A stretch of DNA of 64,000 nt from Ruminococcaceae bacterium UBA3903 (GTDB lineage: Bacteria > Bacillota > Clostridia > Oscillospirales > Acutalibacteraceae). Positions 52,640 to 61,199 of this stretch are shown in pieces. The first letter of the stretch is position 1; the number at the start of each line of letters is the position of its first letter. The notes beneath the pieces were generated by a model. That model was not told the origin of the DNA, did not search any database, and saw only the letters and a list, made by a program, of their open reading frames with translations. Location of the stretch: assembly GCA_002391625.1 (NCBI GenBank), contig DGFJ01000009.1, positions 1 to 64,000 on the forward strand, given 5' to 3'. A program made the translations under genes and the position numbers.

Positions 52640-53995
52640 ATGTCATTTGGTAAAAATATATTATCTTATAAGGAACAAATTCTAGAAACACTCCAAAAAT
52701 TAATCAAGGTGGAATCCATATCGTCACAGGGTACAGAAAAACCTGTAGAGGCATTAAATTTAATGCTGGATACGGCAAGATCCATGGGCTTTACAACAAA
52801 AAACATCGACAATCAAGCCGGTCATATAGAATATGGTACAGGTGGCAGCCTGTGTGGCGTTTTAACACATTTGGATGTTGTGCCTGCGGGCAACGGCTGG
52901 ACCGTACCACCCTTTGAATTAACAAGAAAAGACGGCAGATTATACGGCAGGGGCGTGGCTGATGATAAGTCGGCAGCTGTTATTGCCCTGTATTGCTTAA
53001 AAGCCCTAAAGGATAACCATGTAAAGTCAAACAATACGCTGCGTGTTATATATGGCACCTGTGAGGAAACAGGTATGACAGATGTAGAGCACTATTTTAG
53101 CCAAGAGCCATTACCTGATTACAGCTTTACCCCTGACTCTGATTATGGTATTTGCAGCAGTGAAAAGGGTATTTTACAGGTAGAGCTAGTTGGCAGTCAT
53201 ACAGGTACAACGCTAACAAAGCTGAAGGCTGGTACAGCGGTAAACGCTGTGCCTGATAAGGCGTTTGCACTGCTTGATTGTAGTGAAAACGACGACCACC
53301 AGCTGCTGCGTTTTGCTGATGCTAAGGAGGGTGATTTTGTTTTCAAATACACCATTGACGGTGTGTTGATTGAATCCCGTGGTAAATCTGCCCATGCTAT
53401 GGAGCCTAAGAAGGGCTTTAACGCTATTACCCATCTAATTGACCTGCTTACCTCCAACTTTAGCCACAGCGTTTTGGGCAATATCTGTGGGTTTATTGAT
53501 TCCACAATAGGGCTGGAGTGTGACGGAACGTCCCTAGGCTTAAAAATGAGAGATTCTATTAGTGGTGAATTAACTGTAAATGTTGGCACTATTGATATAA
53601 ATGAAACCTACGCTAAGTGCACACTGGATATTCGTTACCCCGTAACAATGGAGTCAACAAAAATTATTGGAAGGCTGCAGAAGGCCGCCGAGAACGAGGG
53701 CTTAGAATTTAATATTATTAATCACCAAAAGCCTTTAAATATTAGAAGTGATTCAGAAATTGTTCAGCTGCTATCCCACGCATACAATGAGGTTATGGGT
53801 GAAAAGCCTAATGTGTATTCCACGGGCGGCGGCACATATGCACGAGCATTAGGTGGTAGGGGTGTTGCCTTTGGTCCTGCCTTTCCAGATGATAGCTGTA
53901 ATATGCATGGTGCTGACGAGTCTATAGATGAGGAAAAGCTTATGAAGCACGCAGAGATATGCTTGGAGGCTATGTACAGGCTGCTGACAAAATAA
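52640..53995 (+). CDS. pepV: M20-family dipeptidase (PepV-like)
   Basis: A 451-residue M20 metallopeptidase resembling PepV, a cytoplasmic dipeptidase. Zinc and catalytic residues are seen in THLDVVPAG (His, Asp), GRGVADDKSA (Asp), TCEETGM (Glu-Glu), FTPDSDYG (Asp) and CNMHGADE (His). ATG at 52640 has AAGGAGG 8 bases upstream; the frame continues upstream into the end of yfhO but without a ribosome site. It is 61 bases after yfhO, so probably cotranscribed, although its job in a glycopolymer cluster is unclear. Confidence 0.9.
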   Translation: MSFGKNILSYKEQILETLQKLIKVESISSQGTEKPVEALNLMLDTARSMGFTTKNIDNQAGHIEYGTGGSLCGVLTHLDVVPAGNGWTVPPFELTRKDGRLYGRGVADDKSAAVIALYCLKALKDNHVKSNNTLRVIYGTCEETGMTDVEHYFSQEPLPDYSFTPDSDYGICSSEKGILQVELVGSHTGTTLTKLKAGTAVNAVPDKAFALLDCSENDDHQLLRFADAKEGDFVFKYTIDGVLIESRGKSAHAMEPKKGFNAITHLIDLLTSNFSHSVLGNICGFIDSTIGLECDGTSLGLKMRDSISGELTVNVGTIDINETYAKCTLDIRYPVTMESTKIIGRLQKAAENEGLEFNIINHQKPLNIRSDSEIVQLLSHAYNEVMGEKPNVYSTGGGTYARALGGRGVAFGPAFPDDSCNMHGADESIDEEKLMKHAEICLEAMYRLLTK

Positions 53996-54019
53996 GAAAG
54001 ATAAGGGAGGTGAAACACA

Positions 54020-54958
54020 ATGAGTGCAGAAGGCATGGTAAAATCACAGGCACGAGGGGTGTTACGCAGTTCTAACTGGGGTAAAGCACTGGTAGGTTTT
54101 TTTACTGTTTTGACATTACCGGTATTGGCATTGACTATTAGTAGCTTTGCTGACTTTTTTTCAACATCAAAGGACTCTGCTGTGGATATGCAGTCGGTAA
54201 TAATCGTTTTCGCTGTTGATATTTTGGCTGTCTGTGCCATTTTGTTTTTATCTCCTTTATATTATGGCTATTGCAGGTTTATGTATCACCTAGCAAATGG
54301 TGACGATGCACAGGTGTCTACTATTTTCACATATTTTGAAAGTATTAGAATGTATGGCAGGGCGATAAGCTACGGTATTAGCGTTATTTCAAGATATATT
54401 GAATGTGGGTTGTTATGTGCCGTACCAGCCATTATATGTGGTGCTGCTTGGATAATGCTGGGTCGTAATCCAGACCTTAATTTATTTACTCCTGCTTTAG
54501 GTGTTTTAAGCGTTATCAGTATTATTGGCGGGGCTATACTGCTGTTTATAGTAACCAGACGATATTATTTAGCGACATATTTGTTTGTTATGGATAAATA
54601 CGATACTGCCCCATCACAGTGTTTAAAAAAATCCAAGGTAATGATGCTTGGGAATATTACAAAAGCTGTAAAGCTAACATTATCATATATACCGTGGTTT
54701 GCCCTATGCTTTTTCGTTATTCCGTGGTTTTATGTGTACCCATATTACAAAACCGCAACAGGGGTCAGTGCTAAATGGTTAATAGAAATGGGCGATGAAA
54801 AGTGGCAGGCTGTTCAGCCACCCGTACCCTTTGTAGCTGAAACAAGGTGTGAAGGTAAGGTCAGGGATACAATTTCATCTGAAAATTTTGAAAACACAGA
54901 CAGAAAAGAAATGTCAACAGAAGAAAATCAATCTGCTGAGGATAATGTAATGATATAA
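54020..54958 (+). CDS. DUF975-like integral membrane protein
   Basis: A 312-residue membrane protein with about six hydrophobic segments and a hydrophilic, Glu/Ser-rich C-terminal tail of about 50 residues. The LSPLYYGYCRFMYHLANGDDAQVSTIFTYF stretch (split here near residue 78) and the repeated-helix layout resemble DUF975 proteins. Function is unknown. It starts with ATG after GGGAGG, 24 bases after pepV, and is followed by a glycosyltransferase gene 15 bases later. Confidence 0.75.
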   Translation: MSAEGMVKSQARGVLRSSNWGKALVGFFTVLTLPVLALTISSFADFFSTSKDSAVDMQSVIIVFAVDILAVCAILFLSPLYYGYCRFMYHLANGDDAQVSTIFTYFESIRMYGRAISYGISVISRYIECGLLCAVPAIICGAAWIMLGRNPDLNLFTPALGVLSVISIIGGAILLFIVTRRYYLATYLFVMDKYDTAPSQCLKKSKVMMLGNITKAVKLTLSYIPWFALCFFVIPWFYVYPYYKTATGVSAKWLIEMGDEKWQAVQPPVPFVAETRCEGKVRDTISSENFENTDRKEMSTEENQSAEDNVMI

Positions 54959-54973
54959 AACGGAGTGAGCGTT

Positions 54974-56026
54974 GTGAAGGTATCCCTATGTGTTATAGCA
55001 AAAAATGAAGAACAGTTTCTACCAATGCTGTTAAGTGATATTAAGGCACAGTCATACCCTCACAGCGGTATAGAGGTGGTTTTGGTGAACAGTAATTCCA
55101 CCGATAACACACCTGTACTTATGACGCAGTTTGCCCAAGATAATAAGGATTTTCAAAATGTAGCAATATTGTTAAACTGTAAAAACTCACAGGCAAGCTC
55201 ATGGAATGTAGCGCTGTCGTATGCTACAGGCGACGTGGTGGTTCGTGTGGACGCCCACGGAAGCATACCAATGGATTTTGTGTCCAATATCGTGTCCAAT
55301 ATACAGTCAGGTGAAAAGGTAGTAGGTGGCGGCAGACCAAATAAGGTGTTGGACAAAACGCCATGGGCGATGACCTTGCTGGCTGCAGAGGAGTGTATGT
55401 TTGGCGGTAATATAGCAAAATACAGGCGTGTGCAGAGTGAAAAGCAGTACCTGAATACTATTTTTCACGGTGCATACTGCAAAGAGGTTCTGGCAAAGGT
55501 TGGCGGCTTTAACGAAAATTTAGGCAGGACAGAGGACAACGAGTTTCATTATAGGATAACACAGGCAGGCTACAAAATTTGCTGTTGTCCAGATATAATA
55601 TCATATCAGTATATACGAACCACCTTAGGCGGTATGATAAAGCAGAAATATTCTAATGGCTTGTGGATAGGCTTAACAACTGGTGTTTGCCCAAAATGCT
55701 TATCATACTTTTATTTTGCCCCGTTATTGCTGGTGCTGGGGTTTGTTTTATCAGCAGTGTTAGCCGCTGTTGGTATAGCTGTTCCAATAGGGGTGTTATC
55801 TGGGGTATATGCTTTATTTGATATTTTTATAACGGTTAATGCTTTTATTGGTCGGCGTAGGTATCCACAGCTTTTATTATTGCCGTTTATATTTCCCTTA
55901 CTGCATTTTTCCTACGGTGCAGGCACATTAGTGGGGCTAATCAAAATGCCATTTTGGCGAAAAACCATTGAAACAGCAGAAAAAAGGATAAATGAAATAA
56001 AACGGCATTATAGCGATATAAAATGA
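54974..56026 (+). CDS. Family 2 glycosyltransferase (ExoA-like)
   Basis: A 350-residue GT2 enzyme. The catalytic domain has VSLCVIAKNEEQFLP at the start, NSNSTDNT, a DxD-type motif in VVRVDAHGSIP near residue 97, GGGRPNK, and GRTEDNEFHYR near 195. Two to three hydrophobic segments end the protein, as in ExoA-type succinoglycan transferases. GTG at 54974 is 8 bases after GGAG; GTG at 54965 overlaps that site. It probably extends a surface glycan on a lipid carrier; donor and acceptor are unknown. Confidence 0.88.
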   Translation: MKVSLCVIAKNEEQFLPMLLSDIKAQSYPHSGIEVVLVNSNSTDNTPVLMTQFAQDNKDFQNVAILLNCKNSQASSWNVALSYATGDVVVRVDAHGSIPMDFVSNIVSNIQSGEKVVGGGRPNKVLDKTPWAMTLLAAEECMFGGNIAKYRRVQSEKQYLNTIFHGAYCKEVLAKVGGFNENLGRTEDNEFHYRITQAGYKICCCPDIISYQYIRTTLGGMIKQKYSNGLWIGLTTGVCPKCLSYFYFAPLLLVLGFVLSAVLAAVGIAVPIGVLSGVYALFDIFITVNAFIGRRRYPQLLLLPFIFPLLHFSYGAGTLVGLIKMPFWRKTIETAEKRINEIKRHYSDIK

Positions 56027-56094
56027 TGAATATTTAATATACTAAAAAACCTAGGCTGATTATGTACGAAAATTATTTTTAAGGGGTTGATACA

Positions 56095-56967
56095 GTGGAT
56101 AGTGATAAGTGCTATGCTTTTACACCTGAACAGCTAAGAAAGCTGCAGCTAAGGGAAATGGATGCACTGCTGTATTTTAAAGAATTTTGTGAGGAAAATA
56201 ACCTGTTGTTTTATTTTTGTGGTGGGTGCTGTATAGGCTCGTTGAGGAACAAGGGGTTTATTCCTTGGGATGATGATATAGATATATTTATGCCAAGACC
56301 AGATTATGAAAAGCTTTCTAAGCTATGGAAGGAAAAATCAAAGTCCTCCCGTTATCTGTGCTTAAGAACAGATGATAACATATTTACCGGAAATATTTTT
56401 ACAACAATTGTGGATACGTCGGCAACATTTGTAAAAGAAAATCAGTCACACCTACACATACCCCATGGCTTAGTTATGGATGTTTTCCCTTTAGATGGCT
56501 GTCCTACAGGCATTAAAAGAAAAATGCAAAAAATGTGGGCATTGCTTTACTCCTTGTTTTTGGCACAGGTTGTACCGGAAAATCATGGAGGAATTGTCGG
56601 ATTTGGCAGTAAGGTGTTGCTAGGAGTCTTTAAAAGTGATAAAATAAGAGATAAAATTTGGCGTTATGCTGAAAAGAAAATGTCACAGTATAAAATAGAT
56701 GACTGTGAATATATAACAGAGCTTTGTGCAGGACCTCATTATATGCAGTGTGAATACCCAAAATGGGTGTTTGAAAAGGCTGTGTACAAGGAGTTTGAAG
56801 GGTACAAAATGCCTATTCCGGTTGGATATGACGAATACCTGAAAATCGCTTTTGGTGATTATATGAAATTACCGCCAAAGGATAAGCAGATACCACACCA
56901 CGATGTGGTATATTGTAATTTAAATATGAGCTGTTATGATTATATGAAGAAGAAATCTACAGAATAA
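56095..56967 (+). CDS. licD: LicD-family phosphotransferase
   Basis: A 290-residue LicD/FKTN-type nucleotidyltransferase-fold protein. It shows LLYFKEFCEENNLLFYFCGGCCIGSLR split at the start, GFIPWDDDIDIFMPRPDYEKL with the metal-binding acids near residue 60, and HIPHGLVMDVFPLDG near 122. The family transfers phosphocholine, or ribitol phosphate in fukutin-type enzymes, from CDP carriers to glycans. Here the next two genes make CDP-ribitol and no choline genes (licABC) are seen, so ribitol phosphate is the more likely donor group; that is inference. GTG follows AAGGGG by 8 bases. Confidence 0.88.
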   Translation: MDSDKCYAFTPEQLRKLQLREMDALLYFKEFCEENNLLFYFCGGCCIGSLRNKGFIPWDDDIDIFMPRPDYEKLSKLWKEKSKSSRYLCLRTDDNIFTGNIFTTIVDTSATFVKENQSHLHIPHGLVMDVFPLDGCPTGIKRKMQKMWALLYSLFLAQVVPENHGGIVGFGSKVLLGVFKSDKIRDKIWRYAEKKMSQYKIDDCEYITELCAGPHYMQCEYPKWVFEKAVYKEFEGYKMPIPVGYDEYLKIAFGDYMKLPPKDKQIPHHDVVYCNLNMSCYDYMKKKSTE

Positions 56968-56983
56968 TAGTGGAGGTTTAACA

Positions 56984-57697
56984 ATGATTTATGGAGCAAT
57001 TTTAGCTGGTGGTAGCGGTACTAGAATGCACGTTTCTACCCTGCCAAAGCAGTTTATGGCATTAAAGGACAAGCCTATCATTATCCATACTCTTGAAAAA
57101 ATGTTAATGTGTAATAGATTTGACGCTGTTTATTTGGGTATCCACCCAGGCTGGATGTCATATATGTATGACCTGTTGGACAAATATAATTTAGATTCTG
57201 AAAGAATAAAGCTGGCACCCGGCGGAGAAAACAGGAACGATACTATATTTAATGTTATAGAAGAGATTAAAAAAGATTTTGGTCAGCAGGACGATGATAT
57301 TATTGTTACACATGATGCCGTACGTCCCTTTGTTACCTTAAGAATTATAGAAGAAAACATAGATGCCGCTATAACCTATGGTGCCTGTGATACCGTTATA
57401 CCTGCCACAGATACTATTGTTATTTCACATGATGGCGTGGATATATCAGAAATACCGAATAGACAGTATATGTATCAGGGGCAAACACCACAGTCCTTTA
57501 ATATAAAGATGTTAAAGGACTTGTATTCAAAGCTAAAACCATCGGATAAGTCCATATTAACAGATGCGTGTAAAATTTGTGTTATGGAAAATGTACCTGT
57601 TAAGCTGATTACAGGCGAGGTTTTAAATATGAAGATAACAACAGTTAATGATTATGAGATAGCACAGGTAATTGCCGGAGGTATTGCCATTGATTAA
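56984..57697 (+). CDS. tarI: IspD/TarI-type cytidylyltransferase, probably CDP-ribitol forming
   Basis: A 237-residue cytidylyltransferase. The CTP site AILAGGSGTRM is at residues 5-15 and VTHDAVRPFVT near 103; QTPQSF near 165 and NMKITTVNDYEIA close the fold. IspD and TarI share these motifs. Overlap with a clear TarJ gene decides for ribitol-5-phosphate cytidylyltransferase. ATG follows GGAGG. TarI product CDP-ribitol feeds wall teichoic acid or related polymer. Confidence 0.9.
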   Translation: MIYGAILAGGSGTRMHVSTLPKQFMALKDKPIIIHTLEKMLMCNRFDAVYLGIHPGWMSYMYDLLDKYNLDSERIKLAPGGENRNDTIFNVIEEIKKDFGQQDDDIIVTHDAVRPFVTLRIIEENIDAAITYGACDTVIPATDTIVISHDGVDISEIPNRQYMYQGQTPQSFNIKMLKDLYSKLKPSDKSILTDACKICVMENVPVKLITGEVLNMKITTVNDYEIAQVIAGGIAID

Positions 57698-58703
57698 TTA
57701 TGTTTACCAGCTGGTAAGTCCACAGTTTTTTTCAGTTAAGCTGGATGATGTGGATATTGACGGGAAGGTGGTTGTGCGGCCTAGGTATATGTCAATTTGT
57801 CACGCAGACCAGCGGTATTATCAGGGAAACCGAGATATAAAAATATTGTCACAAAAGCTGCCTATGGCACTTATACATGAATGCAGCGGTGAGGTTCTGG
57901 AGGACAGAAGCGGACGATTTAAACCTGGCCAGCCAGTTGTTATGATACCTAATATGCCAAAAAGGCATTCAAACTATATATATGAAAACTATGATGAACA
58001 GTCGATTTTCCTGTCAAGCACAGCGGATGGGTTTATGAGAGAGTTTGTAGATATGCCTGTGGACAGGGTGATTCCATGTGATGGTATTCCTATGGACATA
58101 GCCTGTATTTGTGAGTTTTACAGCGTTGCTGTACACGCAGTTAATCGCCTAATTAACTTTGCACATCAGCAAAGGGAAACCATTGCTATATGGGGAGATG
58201 GCAGTCTAGCATATGTAATAGCAAGTGCTTTAAAGGTTAAAAATCCTGAAAGTAAGATAATAGTAATAGGGCGTAACAGCCGTAAGCTGTCACGCTTCTC
58301 CTTTGTAAACAAAACATATTTGTCCTATTCATTACCAAGCGATTTACAGTTTGACCATGCTTTTGAATGTGCAGGCGGTGAGGGTAGCTATGACGCTATT
58401 AATAATATAATAAATTATATTAAGCCACAGGGTACGGTGGTGCTTATGGGTGTTAGCGAAAACCAAGTGGCAATAAACACCAGACTTTTGTTGGAAAAGG
58501 GTTTGACAGTAGTAGGCAGCAGCCGTTCAGGAAAAAAGGATTTTGAGGAAGCTGTGGATTTAATGCGTACTCAAAGAATTAGAAGACGTTTGGGCAGCAT
58601 TATTTTTGAAGATAAGCCAGTGTCATCTATTGATGATATCCACAGAGTATTCACAACAGATTTAAACACCCCATTTAAGACTGTTTTTAACTGGAGATTG
58701 TGA
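57690..58703 (+). CDS. tarJ: Ribulose-5-phosphate reductase TarJ
   Basis: A 337-residue MDR-family dehydrogenase that reduces ribulose 5-phosphate to ribitol 5-phosphate for TarI. It closely follows the TarJ pattern: INYVYQLVSPQFF at the start, RPRYMSICHADQRYYQGNRD, LSQKLPMALIHECSGEV, DGFMREFV, IWGDGSLAYV, FDHAFECAGGEGS and LTVVGSSRSGKKDF. TTG at 57690 is 8 bases after GGAGG and overlaps tarI by 8 bases, so the pair is coupled. Confidence 0.93.
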   Translation: MINYVYQLVSPQFFSVKLDDVDIDGKVVVRPRYMSICHADQRYYQGNRDIKILSQKLPMALIHECSGEVLEDRSGRFKPGQPVVMIPNMPKRHSNYIYENYDEQSIFLSSTADGFMREFVDMPVDRVIPCDGIPMDIACICEFYSVAVHAVNRLINFAHQQRETIAIWGDGSLAYVIASALKVKNPESKIIVIGRNSRKLSRFSFVNKTYLSYSLPSDLQFDHAFECAGGEGSYDAINNIINYIKPQGTVVLMGVSENQVAINTRLLLEKGLTVVGSSRSGKKDFEEAVDLMRTQRIRRRLGSIIFEDKPVSSIDDIHRVFTTDLNTPFKTVFNWRL

Positions 58704-58835
58704 TTGTTGGCTTATTAATCTGTGAACATATTCTGAAATATGTAATTAATTCTTATATGGAATGAAAATAAGGTATATATTGTTGTATAATGCAAAATAT
58801 TGGAATGTGAACGAGTGAGAAAGGAGCTAGCTACT

Positions 58836-60110
58836 ATGATGAACAATGGTAGAGGTGGTAAGGACTCCAATGAGATATATTCATATTCACCACAAGCAAA
58901 GAAAGCGGCTAGAAAGGCTGCCAAAAAAAAGATGAACTTTCCTTGGAAAGGGACTGTGGCAGTAGTCCTAAGTGTTTTGTTATGCTTTAGTGGAATTGGT
59001 ATGATTATTTTTTACACCACTGTAAATTCAATCAATTTTAAGGATATTGGTAATAATGGTAATGTTGTAAGCTCGCAAAATGTGTCAACAGGTTCCAGCG
59101 ATATAACCACAGACACATATACAGGAGAGCTGTTAAATGACCATAAGGTTCTAAATGTTATGCTGTTTGGTGAGGATAGCGTAAAGGATGGCGAAACACA
59201 GGGACGCAGCGATACCATGCTGTTGTTGTCTATTGATAATCGTCAAAAAAAGCTAAAGCTGACCTCGTATATGCGTGATATGCTTGTTACCATACCAGGT
59301 AATAATGCCGCTGGGTCACCCTATGGACTGGACAAGCTTAATGCTTCATATACCTACGGTGGGCCAGAGCTTGCTATAAAAACCGTAGAAACTAATTTTG
59401 GTGTAAAAATTGACAGGTATGCCGTTGTTGATTTTGAAAGCTTTAAAAGCATTATAGATTGTTTAGGCGGATTAGACATTGAGCTAACACAGGATGAAAT
59501 AGATTATATTAACTGGCAGACATACTTAAATGGACAGTCAGACCTGCGTTATGAAATAACTGACGCTCCAGGAGTTGTACACTTAAACGGCAGGCAGGCG
59601 TTATGGTATGCCCGTGACCGAGGCTATCAAGACCCTGAGCATCCTGAGGTTGTCATATCTGGTGATGATTTTGACAGAACAACCAGACAAAGAAACATGA
59701 TTAAAACCTTAATGACAAAGTTTAAAAGTGCTAATCTGGCACAGATAGTAAAAATCGTAGGAGAAATAGGACCTATGATTACCACCAATCTGAAAAAAGA
59801 TGAGATAACCACCTTGGTTGCCAATTCCCTAACATATTTAAGCTATGATGAGGATGAGTTTAGCCTGCCGTTAGAGGACGGCTTTGAATATGGTTGGTAT
59901 AAGGAACAATCTGTTTTAATGGTTAATGATTGGGACCGCACCAGATATGAGCTGGCACAGTTTATTTTTGAAGGCTCGGTTGTACAAAATTATCCAACCT
60001 CCCCAACAACCTCCTCGTCAAATGACACTAATGTGTATTCTCAACAGGATAACTATTATAATCAAGAGGATGATAACGTACAAAATGATTATAACAATGG
60101 TTATTATTAA
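58836..60110 (+). CDS. LytR-CpsA-Psr (LCP) family ligase
   Basis: A 424-residue LCP protein, which moves lipid-linked teichoic acid or polysaccharide onto peptidoglycan outside the membrane. A basic cytoplasmic N-terminus and one membrane segment (about 40-62) precede the LCP domain, which carries GRSDTMLLLSID, LTSYMRDMLV, DKLNASYTYGGP, FKSIIDCLGGLDIEL and RDDFDRTTRQRNM-type motif (here GDDFDRTTRQRN). The last 40 residues are Asn/Gln/Tyr-rich. ATG at 58836 is 9 bases after GGAG. It closes the cluster and is followed by a terminator. Confidence 0.94.
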   Translation: MMNNGRGGKDSNEIYSYSPQAKKAARKAAKKKMNFPWKGTVAVVLSVLLCFSGIGMIIFYTTVNSINFKDIGNNGNVVSSQNVSTGSSDITTDTYTGELLNDHKVLNVMLFGEDSVKDGETQGRSDTMLLLSIDNRQKKLKLTSYMRDMLVTIPGNNAAGSPYGLDKLNASYTYGGPELAIKTVETNFGVKIDRYAVVDFESFKSIIDCLGGLDIELTQDEIDYINWQTYLNGQSDLRYEITDAPGVVHLNGRQALWYARDRGYQDPEHPEVVISGDDFDRTTRQRNMIKTLMTKFKSANLAQIVKIVGEIGPMITTNLKKDEITTLVANSLTYLSYDEDEFSLPLEDGFEYGWYKEQSVLMVNDWDRTRYELAQFIFEGSVVQNYPTSPTTSSSNDTNVYSQQDNYYNQEDDNVQNDYNNGYY

Positions 60111-60467
60111 AACAGTATAAATGCTAAGCCTCTATAAGAGATGCTGATATGCCCCCCCTAAGGTAGACATGGTAAATAACCAAAATCTGCTTTAGGGGTT
60201 TTTTATGCCTAACCATAGTGCATAGCTTAAAGAAAAACAGCTTAAGAATACTTGTCTGAGAAATGAGATACCTAATACCCATGTAAAAGGATGATGTCAA
60301 TGCTGGAATTGTCACAATACAGCAGAAAAAACTAAAATCAAATTGCATTTGAGCCACAAAAATGGCTTTTTGCATTACAAGGTGGTATCTCCTCGTACTG
60401 TTAGGTTACGGGATGCTGTGCGTAATTGAGATACATTAATATATTATTGAAAAACGATAAAAAAGTA
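60111..60467. other. Intergenic region between the LCP gene and the DUF2975 operon
   Basis: No gene is supported. It holds the LCP-operon terminator (60155-60204), a small T-followed hairpin AGCCA/TGGCT (60352-60367), and a palindrome ATTGT-C-ACAAT framed by TGCTG/CAGCA (60301-60324) of unknown role. Confidence 0.45.
60155..60204 (+). terminator. Terminator of the surface-polymer cluster
   Basis: CCCCTAAGGTAGA (60155-60167) pairs with TCTGCTTTAGGGG (60186-60198; two G-U) and is followed by TTTTTT, 45 bases after the LCP stop. Confidence 0.85.
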
Positions 60468-60497
60468 TTGACAACTAATAATACATTGTGGTATTAT
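60468..60497 (+). promoter_or_regulatory. Promoter and operator candidate of the DUF2975-HTH operon
   Basis: TTGACA (60468-60473), an 18-base spacer and TATTAT (60492-60497) form the promoter. A perfect inverted repeat, ATAATAC-N6-GTATTAT (60478-60497), covers the spacer and the -10 box, so a dimeric repressor bound there would exclude polymerase. The HTH protein encoded in the operon is the obvious candidate. Confidence 0.65.
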
Positions 60498-60523
60498 CTT
60501 CCTATAAAAGGGGAGGGCTTATT

Positions 60524-60967
60524 ATGAAGCAAAATGTAAAATCAGTTACTATAACATCTGTGCTAATTAAATTAATCTTTGTATTAATGGTGCTTGCTAT
60601 ATTTGCAATACCTTTTGTGGCTAGTATGTATGACCAGACATCAGGGCGAGAACCTGTTGCCACACAGCTGTGTGTTGGTATGTATTTAACGCTGATACCA
60701 GGATTTGTTATTACATGTTCCTTAAACAGAGTAATTAATAATATTAAAAAGAATGATGTATTTATAGAGAATACTGTCAAACAGCTGCGTATAATGTCCT
60801 ACTGCTGTTTTGTCGTGACTGCAATATTTATATATCTAGGTGTTTACAGACAGCTGGCTTTGTTAGTAGCGTGTGCCGCTGGGTTTATTGGGTTGATTTT
60901 AAGGGTGCTAAAAAATGTGTTTGAAAAAGCCATTGAAATAAAGGAAGAAAATGACTATACAATTTAA
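60524..60967 (+). CDS. DUF2975 membrane protein
   Basis: A 147-residue protein with four hydrophobic segments (about 10-32, 45-68, 88-108, 112-132), typical in size and layout of DUF2975. Proteins of this family are commonly paired with a small YozG-like HTH regulator, exactly as here, where the HTH gene follows by 13 bases. Function unknown; a membrane sensor or anti-regulator has been assumed for such pairs. ATG follows GGGGAGGG. Confidence 0.85.
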   Translation: MKQNVKSVTITSVLIKLIFVLMVLAIFAIPFVASMYDQTSGREPVATQLCVGMYLTLIPGFVITCSLNRVINNIKKNDVFIENTVKQLRIMSYCCFVVTAIFIYLGVYRQLALLVACAAGFIGLILRVLKNVFEKAIEIKEENDYTI

Positions 60968-60980
60968 GGAGGATATTTAA

Positions 60981-61199
60981 ATGGCTATTGTTGTTAATTT
61001 AGACGTAATGATGGCAAAACGAAAGATTTCCTCCGGTATTTTGGCAGAGGAGATAGGCTTAACACCTGCTAATCTTTCAATTTTAAAAACGGGTAAGGCA
61101 AAGGCAATACGTTTTTCGACCTTAGAAAAGATATGTAAAGCGTTACAATGTCAACCAGGGGACATACTAGAATTTACTGCTGAGGAGGAATCACTGTGA
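60981..61199 (+). CDS. Small Cro/C1-type HTH regulator (YozG-like)
   Basis: A 72-residue DNA-binding protein that is little more than one HTH domain: VNLDVMMAKRKISSGILAEEIGLTPANLSILKTG (helices 1-3, recognition helix near residues 28-38) and FSTLEKICKALQCQPGDILEF. It lies between the DUF2975 gene and a large membrane-protein gene whose GTG overlaps its stop by two bases. It probably binds the palindrome at 60478-60497. Confidence 0.9.
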   Translation: MAIVVNLDVMMAKRKISSGILAEEIGLTPANLSILKTGKAKAIRFSTLEKICKALQCQPGDILEFTAEEESL

